From Comamonadaceae bacterium (GTDB lineage: Bacteria; Pseudomonadota; Gammaproteobacteria; Burkholderiales; Burkholderiaceae_C), in NCBI GenBank assembly GCA_027484105.1, contig JAIXUG010000025.1:62001-126000 (forward strand): a stretch of 64,000 bases of DNA. The letters are read 5' to 3'. Made by a program: the position numbers and the translations under genes. Below are positions 15,989 through 24,557 of the stretch, in pieces. The notes below the pieces were generated by a model, which worked only from the letters and a program-made list of their open reading frames with translations, was not told the origin of the DNA and ran no database searches. Each line of letters opens with the position of its first letter. Positions within the stretch are counted from its first letter, which is position 1.

Positions 15989-18364
15989 ATGACCCAAGTC
16001 AATGTTTTGCCTGAGGATCTGCTCGCGCTGGATGCCGGTCAGGGCCAGGCTTGCTCTGGCCAAGACCCAGAGCGCTTGCGATTGCTTGACGACCCCGAGG
16101 AGTGGACCGCTTTCAGCCTGCCCGAGAAGGATGCGCCAGGCCGTTGGCGCTCCAGTGTCGTGTTCGAGGGCATGCATTGCGCCGCTTGCGCGATCACCCT
16201 GGAAGACGCTTTGCGCAGCGTCCCGGGGGTGTCAGAGGTGCAAATCAGTGGCGCAAGCCACCGGGGGCAGATTGTCTGGTCGTCCGATCAAACGCGTCCC
16301 TCCGATTGGATGCACTCGGTCGAGCGCCTGGGCTACAGGGCCTTGCCTGCCAACGATGCCCACGCCCACCAGCGCCGCCGTGACGAGGCCCGACGGATGG
16401 TCTGGCGCTGGTCCGTGGCGGCGCTTTGCATGATGCAGGTCATGATGTACGCCACCCCGACGTACCTGAGCGAACCGGGCGAGATTTCGGCCGAGTCGAT
16501 GGGCTTGTTGCGTTGGGCCTCCTGGGTGCTGTCCTTGCCGGTGATGTTTTTTTCGTGCACGCCTTTTTTGAGCACGGCCTGGCGTGACCTGCGCGAGCGC
16601 CAGATCAGCATGGACTTGCCTGTGGCTTTGGGCATGGTGGTGACCTTTGTGGTGAGCACGCTGGGCACGTTCGAGCCGGACGGTCCCTTTGGTGCCGAAG
16701 TCTTTTTTGACTCCTTCACCATGTTTGTCTTCTTTTTGCTGACGGGGCGTTGGCTCGAGTTGCGCTTGCGTGACCGCACAGCGGGCGCTCTGGAGGCGGT
16801 GCTCAACCGCTTGCCCGACAGCGTGCGCAAACGCCAAGCCGATGGCACATGGGCGCTGCAGTCGATACGCCGTTTGGCCGTGGGCGATGTGATCGAAGTC
16901 TTGCCGGGCGAGGCGTTTGCAGGTGACGGCCAGATTGTGTCGGGCCAGACCCAGGTGGACGAGGCCTTGTTGACCGGTGAGTCTCTGCCGCTCAAACGCC
17001 AAGTCGGTGACCGTGTGATCGCTGGTAGCCACAACCTGAGCGGGACACTGCAGGTGCAAATCGAGCAAGTGGGCGCGGCCACGCGCTACGCCCAGATCGT
17101 GGTCTTGATGGAAAGTGCATCGGTGTCCAAACCCGCCATGGCGCAGCTGGTGGACCGATGGGCCAAGCCGTTTTTGTTGGCGGTGCTGCTGGCCTCGTTG
17201 GCTTCTGCCGTTTATTGGTGGCCCACCGACCCGGCGCACGCGGTGATGGTGGCGGTGGCGGTGCTGATCGTGACCTGTCCCTGCGCTTTGTCTTTGGCCA
17301 CACCGGCCGCCATGTTGGCCACGGCCGGGGCATTGGCACGCAGCGGTGTGCTGGTGCGGCGTTTGTCGGCTTTGCAAAACCTGGCCACCATCGACACGGT
17401 CATATTCGACAAAACAGGCACCTTGACCCGCGATGCCTTGCAGGTCGTTCATATCCACACCCGCAATGGTGTGGCCGCAAACCAGGCGCTGGCCTGGGCA
17501 GGCAGTCTGGCGCGGCACTCCTTGCACCCGGTCTCGCGCGCGTTGTGGTCCGAGGCCCGTCGCCAAGCCGAAGCTGCAGGGACATTGCCAACTTTAGAAA
17601 ATCTGCGCGCCCTGGACGTGGCAGAACACAGCGGGCAGGGCGTTCAGGGCATGTTGTCCATGCAAGCGGGGCAACGGCGGTCTTTGCGCTTGGGCTCGGC
17701 CCGCTTTTGCCAAGCACCCGCTTTTTCGGGTCACCATCTGCAAGTCAGTCTGGCGGATGACGCGGGTTGGCTGGCCACCTTTGAGCTGGCCGAAGAGGTG
17801 CGCCCAGAGGCTGCTGCTGTGGTGACTCAGCTCCAACAGATGGGCATGGCGCTGAAAATTTTGTCTGGCGATGGCCCTGTCGCCGTGTCTCAGGTGGCGC
17901 AGGCCGTGGGTGTGATGGATGCCCAAGGCGCTTGCAGCCCGCAAGACAAATTGCAGGCTCTCAAGGCCTGTCAAGCGCAAGGTCACCGGGTGGCCATGGT
18001 GGGTGATGGCCTGAATGATGGACCGGTCTTGGCCGGAGCCGATGTGTCTTTCGCATTGGGTCAGGCGGTGCCGCTGGCCCAGTCCAAAGCCGATTTTGTG
18101 CTCATGGGCGGACAACTTCAGGCACTGGTCAGCACCTTGGTGCGCAGCCGCCAGACGCTGCGCATCGTCAAGCAAAACCTTTGGTGGGCGGCGCTTTACA
18201 ACGCCTCTTGTGTACCTTTGGCGCTGCTCGGGTGGCTGCCTGCTTGGGCGGCTGGCTTGGGCATGGCGCTCAGTTCATTGTTGGTGGTACTCAATGCACT
18301 GCGTCTGGCACAGCCCCTGTCAATCCATCAAGACAGGGCCGAGCCCAACATGCAAACCGATTGA
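15989..18364 (+). CDS. ccoI: Copper-exporting P1B-type ATPase for cbb3 oxidase assembly (CcoI/FixI)
   Basis: 791 residues from the ATG at 15989; a TTG at 15941 is in frame but lies inside the FNR box. Domain order: N-terminal extension, HMA metal-binding domain with GMHCAAC, eight membrane helices, actuator loop with LLTGES, CPC metal site (VTCPCALSLATP), phosphorylation motif DKTGTLT, HP motif (SLHPVSR) and hinge GDGLNDGP. FixI/CcoI proteins supply copper to the CuB centre of the oxidase. No ribosome site is visible before the ATG. ccoS follows after 7 bp. Confidence 0.93.
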   Translation: MTQVNVLPEDLLALDAGQGQACSGQDPERLRLLDDPEEWTAFSLPEKDAPGRWRSSVVFEGMHCAACAITLEDALRSVPGVSEVQISGASHRGQIVWSSDQTRPSDWMHSVERLGYRALPANDAHAHQRRRDEARRMVWRWSVAALCMMQVMMYATPTYLSEPGEISAESMGLLRWASWVLSLPVMFFSCTPFLSTAWRDLRERQISMDLPVALGMVVTFVVSTLGTFEPDGPFGAEVFFDSFTMFVFFLLTGRWLELRLRDRTAGALEAVLNRLPDSVRKRQADGTWALQSIRRLAVGDVIEVLPGEAFAGDGQIVSGQTQVDEALLTGESLPLKRQVGDRVIAGSHNLSGTLQVQIEQVGAATRYAQIVVLMESASVSKPAMAQLVDRWAKPFLLAVLLASLASAVYWWPTDPAHAVMVAVAVLIVTCPCALSLATPAAMLATAGALARSGVLVRRLSALQNLATIDTVIFDKTGTLTRDALQVVHIHTRNGVAANQALAWAGSLARHSLHPVSRALWSEARRQAEAAGTLPTLENLRALDVAEHSGQGVQGMLSMQAGQRRSLRLGSARFCQAPAFSGHHLQVSLADDAGWLATFELAEEVRPEAAAVVTQLQQMGMALKILSGDGPVAVSQVAQAVGVMDAQGACSPQDKLQALKACQAQGHRVAMVGDGLNDGPVLAGADVSFALGQAVPLAQSKADFVLMGGQLQALVSTLVRSRQTLRIVKQNLWWAALYNASCVPLALLGWLPAWAAGLGMALSSLLVVLNALRLAQPLSIHQDRAEPNMQTD

Positions 18365-18371
18365 AGCCCTT

Positions 18372-18509
18372 ATGGACATTCTTTTTTTGTTGATTCCCTT
18401 GTCGGTCATTTTGGTGTTTTTCATTTTGGGTGGACTTGGGTGGGCCATCTACAAAGGCCAATTTGAAGATGTGGACGCCGAAGGCGAGCGAATTTTGCGT
18501 GAGGATTGA
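18372..18509 (+). CDS. ccoS: cbb3 oxidase maturation protein CcoS
   Basis: 45 residues: [18 protein letters not shown] forms one membrane helix, followed by [15 protein letters not shown], the conserved CcoS motif (W-A-x-x-x-G-Q-F-D/E-D), and a short acidic tail. CcoS is needed for cofactor insertion into the cbb3 oxidase. Its stop codon overlaps the FNR box of ccoN. Confidence 0.92.
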   Translation: MDILFLLIPLSVILVFFILGGLGWAIYKGQFEDVDAEGERILRED

Positions 18510-18519
18510 TTTTCATCAA
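18506..18519 (+). promoter_or_regulatory. FNR box upstream of ccoN
   Basis: TTGATTTTCATCAA is a perfect TTGAT-N4-ATCAA site. Centred at 18512.5, it predicts a class II start at about 18554, giving a 29-base leader before ccoN. It starts within the last codons of ccoS, so ccoNOQP can be induced separately from ccoIS. Confidence 0.88.
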
Positions 18520-18582
18520 GTCCTGCATGTGTGTGCCCATGCACACTTCAAAAGTGGATTTTTAAAAAAAACAGAGGTGAAA

Positions 18583-20022
18583 ATGAAATTTGCCAATATG
18601 CAGGCGACGTCCTACAACGACAAGGTTGTACGGCAGTTCGCCATCATGACGGTCGTCTGGGGTGTGGTGGGCATGTTGGTGGGCGTGATCATCGCAGCCC
18701 AGCTGACATGGCCAGCGTTGAACCTCGGGGTTTCCTGGCTCAGCTATGGCCGCCTGCGGCCCTTGCACACCAATGCCGTGATCTTTGCCTTCGGCGGTTG
18801 CGGTTTGTTTGCCGCAGCGTATTACGTGGTGCAGCGCACCTGCAATGTGCGGCTGATCAGTGACAAGTTGGCGGCTTTCACGTTTTGGGGTTGGCAACTG
18901 GTCATTGTTTTGGCGGCCATCTCTTTGCCACTGGGGTTCACCAGCGGGAAAGAATATGCCGAGCTGGAGTGGCCGATTGACATCCTGATCACCTTGGTTT
19001 GGGTGGCCTTTGCGGTGGTTTTCTTTGGCACCATTGGCACGCGCAAGGTGCGTCACATTTATGTGGCCAACTGGTTTTTTGGTGCCTTCATCATCGCTGT
19101 GGCTTTGTTGCACATCGTCAACAGCGCCGCCTTGCCCGTGGGCATGATGAAGTCGTACTCGGCCTATGCCGGTGTGCAGGACGCCATGGTGCAGTGGTGG
19201 TACGGCCACAACGCGGTGGGCTTCTTTTTGACCGCTGGCTTTCTGGGCATGATGTATTACTTCATCCCCAAGCAGGCCGAGCGTCCTGTGTATTCGTACC
19301 GTCTGTCGATCGTGCACTTCTGGGCACTGATCTTCACCTACATGTGGGCCGGTCCCCACCACCTGCACTACACCGCATTGCCTGACTGGACGCAGTCGAT
19401 CGGCATGGTTTTCTCGCTGATTTTGTTGGCGCCCAGCTGGGGCGGCATGATCAACGGCATCATGACTTTGTCGGGTGCGTGGCACAAACTGCGTGACGAC
19501 CCGATCTTGCGCTTTTTGATCGTGTCCCTGTCTTTCTACGGCATGTCGACCTTCGAAGGCCCGATGATGTCCATCAAGACGGTCAATGCCCTGAGCCACT
19601 ACACCGACTGGACTGTGGGCCATGTGCACTCGGGTGCTTTGGGTTGGGTGGGTCTGGTGACCATGGGCTCGATGTACTACCTGATTCCCCGTCTGTTTGG
19701 CCAAAAACAGATGTACAGCGTCAAAGCCATTGAGGTGCACTTCTGGACCGCCACCATCGGCATCGTGATCTACATCGCCGCCATGTGGATTGCCGGTGTG
19801 ATGCAGGGTTTGATGTGGCGTGCCGTCAATGTCGACGGTACCTTGACCTACACCTTTGTGGAATCCGTCAAAGCCACTTACCCGTTCTATGTGCTGCGTT
19901 TGGTGGGTGGTTTGCTGTATTTCGGGGGCATGGTGATCATGTTGTGGAACACCTTCAAGACCGTCACGCAAGGCCGTTCGGTCGAAGTTCGCATCCCCAC
20001 ACTCGCACCCGCCCACGCCTGA
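18583..20022 (+). CDS. ccoN: cbb3-type cytochrome c oxidase subunit I (catalytic)
   Basis: 479 residues from the ATG at 18583, chosen for AGAGGTGA upstream and because it matches usual CcoN length; the frame is open further 5' through the ccoS region. Twelve membrane helices. Haem and copper ligands are visible in [23 protein letters not shown] and the HVHSGALGW pair. Haem-copper oxidase of the high-affinity C-family, reducing O2 to water at low oxygen. First gene of ccoNOQPG. Confidence 0.97.
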   Translation: MKFANMQATSYNDKVVRQFAIMTVVWGVVGMLVGVIIAAQLTWPALNLGVSWLSYGRLRPLHTNAVIFAFGGCGLFAAAYYVVQRTCNVRLISDKLAAFTFWGWQLVIVLAAISLPLGFTSGKEYAELEWPIDILITLVWVAFAVVFFGTIGTRKVRHIYVANWFFGAFIIAVALLHIVNSAALPVGMMKSYSAYAGVQDAMVQWWYGHNAVGFFLTAGFLGMMYYFIPKQAERPVYSYRLSIVHFWALIFTYMWAGPHHLHYTALPDWTQSIGMVFSLILLAPSWGGMINGIMTLSGAWHKLRDDPILRFLIVSLSFYGMSTFEGPMMSIKTVNALSHYTDWTVGHVHSGALGWVGLVTMGSMYYLIPRLFGQKQMYSVKAIEVHFWTATIGIVIYIAAMWIAGVMQGLMWRAVNVDGTLTYTFVESVKATYPFYVLRLVGGLLYFGGMVIMLWNTFKTVTQGRSVEVRIPTLAPAHA

Positions 20023-20035
20023 GGAGAAATGAAAC

Positions 20036-20662
20036 ATGGCTGAAAACACAAAAACAGGCGGCTTGTCCCACGAAAAGGTCGAGACCAACAACTTTCTGAT
20101 GATTGTCTTGATCCTGCTGGTGTTGTTGGTGGGGGGCATGGTCGAGATCCTGCCGCTCTTCTTCCAGAAATCCACCACCGAGCCGGTGCCGGGCCTCAAG
20201 CCCTACACCGCCTTGCAAGTGGCTGGGCGTGATGTGTATGTGCGTGAAGGTTGCTACAACTGCCACTCGCAGATGATTCGCCCCTTCCGTGCCGAGACCT
20301 TGCGTTACGGGTCTTATTCACTCGCCGGTGAATTTGTTTATGACCATCCCTTTCAGTGGGGCAGCAAGCGCACCGGCCCTGATCTGGCCCGCGTGGGGGG
20401 CCGTTACAGCGACGAATGGCATCGCATCCACCTGATCAATCCGCGTGATCTGGTGCCCGAGTCGAACATGCCCGCTTACCCCTGGCTGGAAAAAACGCCT
20501 GCCCATGCTGGCGCCATCCAGTCGCACATGAAGGGCCTGCGCACGCTGGGCGCGCCTTACAGCGATGAAGAAATCGCCAAGGCGCCAGAGGCCTTGAAAG
20601 ACAAGACCGAGCTGGACGCTGTCATCGCCTACCTGCAGGTCTTGGGTACCCACCGCAAATAA
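20036..20662 (+). CDS. ccoO: cbb3 oxidase subunit II, monohaem cytochrome c
   Basis: 208 residues. One N-terminal membrane helix ([20 protein letters not shown]) anchors a periplasmic domain with one haem c site, [13 protein letters not shown] (CxxCH), and a distal methionine candidate in [10 protein letters not shown]. It passes electrons from CcoP to CcoN. GAGGAGA precedes the start. Confidence 0.96.
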   Translation: MAENTKTGGLSHEKVETNNFLMIVLILLVLLVGGMVEILPLFFQKSTTEPVPGLKPYTALQVAGRDVYVREGCYNCHSQMIRPFRAETLRYGSYSLAGEFVYDHPFQWGSKRTGPDLARVGGRYSDEWHRIHLINPRDLVPESNMPAYPWLEKTPAHAGAIQSHMKGLRTLGAPYSDEEIAKAPEALKDKTELDAVIAYLQVLGTHRK

Positions 20663-20671
20663 GGAACGCTC

Positions 20672-20812
20672 ATGGACATCAACGCTTTGCGATCCATCGT
20701 GACCTTGCTCGCATTTGCCGCTTTCATCGGCATCGTGGTGTGGGCCTGGTCACGTCGTAATCAGGCCAGTTTTGACGAGGCAGCGCATCTGCCTTTCCGT
20801 CACGACGACTGA
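20672..20812 (+). CDS. ccoQ: cbb3 oxidase small subunit CcoQ
   Basis: 46 residues, found by position between ccoO and ccoP: MDINALRSIVTLLAFAAFIG begins a single membrane helix ending at VVWAWSRRNQ, then a short tail FDEAAHLPF. This is the standard CcoQ layout; CcoQ stabilises the assembled oxidase. AAGGAA lies upstream. Confidence 0.9.
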   Translation: MDINALRSIVTLLAFAAFIGIVVWAWSRRNQASFDEAAHLPFRHDD

Positions 20813-20850
20813 TCGGTCCTTCAGAACTCAAAAAATACCAAGGAATCCCC

Positions 20851-21771
20851 ATGAGTGACTTCATCAGCAATTTCTGGCACTTGTACGTGGCAGGTCTGAC
20901 GCTGGTCAGCATCATCGCCTGTCTGCTTTTGCTGTGGTTCAGCGGCAAGGCCAAGGCCATGACGGCCAATGACAACACCACCGGCCACGTCTGGGACGGT
21001 GATCTGCGCGAAATGAACAACCCGCTGCCACGCTGGTGGGTGGGTTTGTTCATCATCACCATCCTTTTTGCCTTCGTTTACCTGGCGATGTACCCAGGCG
21101 CTGGCAGTTTTGCGGGCAAATTCGGCTGGTCTTCGGCGGGGCAATACGATGCGGAAGTGGCCAAAGGCCATGCCCAAGCGGCCCCGCTGTATGCCAAGTT
21201 TTCGGGCATGCCACCCGAAGAGGTGTCCAAGGACCCTCAGGCCCTGGCCATTGGCGATCGTCTGTTCATGAACAACTGCGCCCAGTGTCACGGCGCTGAC
21301 GCTCGGGGCAGCAAAGGCTTCCCCAACTTGGCCGACGCCGATTGGCTGTATGGCGGCACGCCCGATGCCATCAAAGCGACCCTGCTGCAAGGCCGTGCAG
21401 GCAATATGCCGCCCATGGCCGCTGCCGTGGGGACGCCCGAAGACGTGCGCAACGTGGCGCACTATGTCTTGAGTTTGTCCAAGAGCCCACACGATTCATT
21501 GCGTGCAGCCCTGGGCAAATCGAAGTACGGTGCATGCGCCGCCTGTCACGGCATGGATGGCAAGGGCAACCATGCCATGGGTGCGCCCAACCTGACCGAT
21601 GACATTTGGTTGCACGGTTGGGGGGAGAGCGCCATCGTCAACATCATCAACAACGGCAAGGTCAACCCGATGCCCGCGCAAGCCGACAAGTTGACCGAAG
21701 CCCAAATCCACGTGCTTGCTTCCTACGTGTGGGGTTTGTCCAATAAGACCGTGGCCAGCGCAGCCAAGTGA
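20851..21771 (+). CDS. ccoP: cbb3 oxidase subunit III, dihaem cytochrome c
   Basis: 306 residues. Two N-terminal hydrophobic segments (about residues 8-30 and 62-82) precede two haem c sites, NNCAQCHGADARG and ACAACHGMDGKG, each with a later methionine (NMPPM and NPMP). CcoP is the electron entry subunit. A one-base overlap joins it to ccoG (TGATG). Confidence 0.96.
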   Translation: MSDFISNFWHLYVAGLTLVSIIACLLLLWFSGKAKAMTANDNTTGHVWDGDLREMNNPLPRWWVGLFIITILFAFVYLAMYPGAGSFAGKFGWSSAGQYDAEVAKGHAQAAPLYAKFSGMPPEEVSKDPQALAIGDRLFMNNCAQCHGADARGSKGFPNLADADWLYGGTPDAIKATLLQGRAGNMPPMAAAVGTPEDVRNVAHYVLSLSKSPHDSLRAALGKSKYGACAACHGMDGKGNHAMGAPNLTDDIWLHGWGESAIVNIINNGKVNPMPAQADKLTEAQIHVLASYVWGLSNKTVASAAK

Positions 21772-23228
21772 TGTCGACTCCCCAAGAGCACCCCTCTGGT
21801 CGCGTGATTGCGATCACCCCTGCGCCCGCTGATGGCGAAGGGGAGAGGGTGTCGCTTTACCAGGCACACCAAAAAATCTATCCACGCAGTGTGCAGGGTG
21901 TTTTTGCCCAATGGCGTTGGCTCATGGTGGCCATCACTCAGCTGGTCTTTTATGGCTTGCCATGGATCGAATGGGGGCAGCGTCAGGCCGTGTTGTTTGA
22001 TTTGGGAGCGCGGCGTTTTTATATTTTTGGTTTGGTGCTCTACCCGCAAGACTTCATTTATTTGACGGCTTTGCTGGTCATCTCGGCCTTGTCACTTTTT
22101 TTGTTCACGGCTGTGGCGGGTCGTTTGTGGTGCGGTTTTGCCTGCCCGCAAACGGTGTACAGCGAGATTTTCATCTGGATCGAGCGTCAATTTGAAGGCG
22201 ACCGATCGGCCCGATTGCGGCTGGATGCCGCGCCTTGGAGCCTCAATAAGTGGGCTCGTAAATCCGGCAAACAATTGGCCTGGCTGTTGCTTTCGCTGTG
22301 GACAGGCTTCAGCTTTGTGGGCTATTTCACCCCCATTCGCGAGTTGACCGCATCGATCCTGTCGCTGGGTTTTGGCCCTTGGGAGATGTTCTGGATCCTG
22401 TTTTACAGCCTGGCCACCTATGGCAACGCAGGTTTCATGCGCGAGCAGGTGTGCAAATACATGTGTCCCTATGCGCGATTTCAAAGTGCCATGTTCGACA
22501 AGGACACCCTGATCGTCACCTACGATCAGGCGCGTGGAGAACCCAGGGGTGCTCGCTCCAAGAAAGCCGACCCACAAGCCTTGGGTCTGGGCGCTTGTGT
22601 CGATTGCACCTTGTGTGTGCAGGTTTGCCCCACGGGTATCGACATCCGCAAAGGCTTGCAGTACGAATGCATCGGCTGCGGGGCCTGCGCCGATGTGTGT
22701 GACGCCGTGATGGAGAAGGTCGGCTATGCCCGAGGACTCGTCAAGTTCTCCACGCAAAATGCCGTGGACCATGGCTGGACATGGACGCAAACCCTGCGCC
22801 GGATTGCGCGCCCGCGTGTGCTGATCTACACCGCCGTGCTTTGGGCCCTCATCTTGGGGGTGGGTCTGTCTTTATGGCTGCGCACGCCATTCAAGGTGGA
22901 CATCGAGCGTGACCGTGCCACCTTGGCCCGCATCGTAGAGGGTGGCCAGATTGAAAACGTGTACCGATTGCAAATCATGAACGCAGCCGAAGAGGCTTTG
23001 ACATTCAAGTTGCAAGCGCATGGCCTACCCGGTTTGCGGCTGGTGGACGGGTCTGAAGTGCAGGTGGCTGCGACCGAATCGCGGTGGGTGTCTGTGCAGT
23101 TGCAGGTGCCCTACGATGCCGCCCCGCCAGGCTCGCACCCGATCCATTTCAACATCGACGCGACCGATCCTTCGGGTCAGGCCTTGGGCCATCTGAAAGA
23201 AAAAACCGTTTTCCTGATGCCCCGTTGA
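21771..23228 (+). CDS. ccoG: cbb3 oxidase accessory protein CcoG (FixG/RdxA)
   Basis: 485 residues from the ATG at 21771; a GTG three bases earlier is also possible. Several membrane helices flank two ferredoxin-type 4Fe-4S motifs, CVDCTLCVQVCP and CIGCGACADVCD. The segment WCGFACPQTVYSEIF is a conserved FixG block with a possible metal-binding Cys pair. The C-terminal 120 residues form an Ig-like periplasmic domain. CcoG acts in copper reduction/delivery to the oxidase. Confidence 0.94.
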   Translation: MSTPQEHPSGRVIAITPAPADGEGERVSLYQAHQKIYPRSVQGVFAQWRWLMVAITQLVFYGLPWIEWGQRQAVLFDLGARRFYIFGLVLYPQDFIYLTALLVISALSLFLFTAVAGRLWCGFACPQTVYSEIFIWIERQFEGDRSARLRLDAAPWSLNKWARKSGKQLAWLLLSLWTGFSFVGYFTPIRELTASILSLGFGPWEMFWILFYSLATYGNAGFMREQVCKYMCPYARFQSAMFDKDTLIVTYDQARGEPRGARSKKADPQALGLGACVDCTLCVQVCPTGIDIRKGLQYECIGCGACADVCDAVMEKVGYARGLVKFSTQNAVDHGWTWTQTLRRIARPRVLIYTAVLWALILGVGLSLWLRTPFKVDIERDRATLARIVEGGQIENVYRLQIMNAAEEALTFKLQAHGLPGLRLVDGSEVQVAATESRWVSVQLQVPYDAAPPGSHPIHFNIDATDPSGQALGHLKEKTVFLMPR

Positions 23229-23253
23229 GACCCATACCTTTTGAAAGATCCCC

Positions 23254-23532
23254 ATGAACAACACCGTGATTTCTCCTTTGGCAGGCCAACCCTGGTGGCG
23301 CTTTGGCCTGGTCTGGATGGTGCTGGCCGGTCCCGCCGTGGTGGTGGTGGCGGGCTTGGTCACTTTCTACATCGCGGTCACTAACCCCGACCCCGTGCTG
23401 CAAGTCACGACGCGGAACGCCGTGCAAGAGAGACAGGGCATCACCCATGCCCCTGCCATGCAGGGACGCAACCATGCTACCACGGGCGAGCTGCCAGGCG
23501 CGACCCCTTCGGCCCCTCAACACGGGCAGTGA
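23254..23532 (+). CDS. Short FixH/CcoH-like membrane protein
   Basis: 92 residues: an N-terminal segment with PWWRFGLVWMVLAGPAVVVVAG, one membrane helix and a short periplasmic stretch with NPDPVL, then a hydrophilic tail. The position after ccoG and the helix pattern fit FixH/CcoH, but typical FixH has an extra periplasmic beta domain of about 60 residues that is absent here. Either a reduced version or another small assembly factor. Confidence 0.65.
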   Translation: MNNTVISPLAGQPWWRFGLVWMVLAGPAVVVVAGLVTFYIAVTNPDPVLQVTTRNAVQERQGITHAPAMQGRNHATTGELPGATPSAPQHGQ

Positions 23533-23630
23533 GCGGCGGCTCTGATGTGCGCAGGGTAGCGGCCAATCAGAAAAATGCCAAGAAAATCAGGACGCTGACA
23601 CAAGCAGGGCTTGCAGATGCTGCCTTGGCA

Positions 23631-24350
23631 TCAATGGCATTGGTTGTTGTTCACCATCCGCTGCAAGGCCTCGGCATCCAGGATGCGAACATGGCGCTGC
23701 TTGACTTCGACAGTCCCGTCTTCCACGAACTTGGAGAAGGTGCGGCTGACGGTTTCGAGCTTGAGGCCCAGGTAGCTGCCAATCTCTTCGCGTGTCATGC
23801 GCAAAATCAATTCGGACTGTGAGAAGCCCCGTGCATGCAGGCGCTGCACCAGATTCAGCAAAAAGGCGGCCAAGCGCTCTTCGGCGCGCATGCTGCCCAG
23901 CAGCAGCATCACACCGTGCTCGCGCACGATTTCGCGGCTCATGATTTTGTGCACATGGCTTTGCAAGGCGGTGACTTCGCGTGAAATTTCTTCGATCCGA
24001 TCGAAGGGCATGACGCAGACCTCGGCGTCTTCCAAGGCCACGGCATCGCAGCTGTGCTGGTCGTTCACGATGCCGTCCAGACCAATGATCTCGCCGGCCA
24101 TCTGAAAACCCGTGACCTGGTCGCGTCCGTCTTCGGTGGCCAGACAGGTCTTGAAAAAACCGGTGCGAATGGCATACAGCGAGGTGAACTTTTCACCGTT
24201 GGTGAACAAGGTGGTGCCGCGTTTGACCTTGCGGCGCACGGCCACCAGGTCATCGAGGCGGTTGAGGTCATGATCGCTCAGGCCCATGGGCATGCACAAC
24301 TCTCGCAAGTTGCAATTCGAGCAGGCGACTTTGATGGCTTGGGGATTCAT
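23631..24350 (-). CDS. fnr: FNR-type oxygen-sensing CRP-family regulator
   Basis: 239 residues. Four cysteines Cys10, Cys13, Cys19 and Cys101 reproduce the FNR pattern C-x2-C-x5-C plus one central Cys, ligands of the oxygen-labile 4Fe-4S cluster. The cNMP-like sensor domain is followed by a dimer helix and an HTH, EEIGSYLGLKLETVSRTFS; the ExxSR recognition residues are those that read TTGAT half-sites. Boxes of exactly this kind occur upstream of usp/ccoI, ccoN and hemN. Divergent from hemN and convergent with fixH. Confidence 0.95.
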   Translation of the reverse strand: MNPQAIKVACSNCNLRELCMPMGLSDHDLNRLDDLVAVRRKVKRGTTLFTNGEKFTSLYAIRTGFFKTCLATEDGRDQVTGFQMAGEIIGLDGIVNDQHSCDAVALEDAEVCVMPFDRIEEISREVTALQSHVHKIMSREIVREHGVMLLLGSMRAEERLAAFLLNLVQRLHARGFSQSELILRMTREEIGSYLGLKLETVSRTFSKFVEDGTVEVKQRHVRILDAEALQRMVNNNQCH

Positions 24351-24474
24351 GGTTTATCTCATGGTGGAGCGATGGATTTGCCTTGGATCAAGCCTTGAGC
24401 TTAAACCGAAAAATCTGCTGAATTTACGGGTTTACCCTTTTGATGCGCCGTTTCATCAAAAACCAGTAGAGGAT

Positions 24475-24488
24475 TTGACCTGAGTCAA
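24475..24488 (+). promoter_or_regulatory. FNR box upstream of hemN
   Basis: TTGACCTGAGTCAA has TTGAC-N4-GTCAA half-sites, a symmetric variant of the FNR consensus. Centre 24481.5 predicts a start near 24523 and a 35-base leader. hemN is a classic FNR target. Confidence 0.75.
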
Positions 24489-24557
24489 TACAAGCGGACT
24501 TCCAGGCGGGCACAGTCATGCTTTGTTTGGAAAACGTTTGAATTAAGGGGCAGACCC

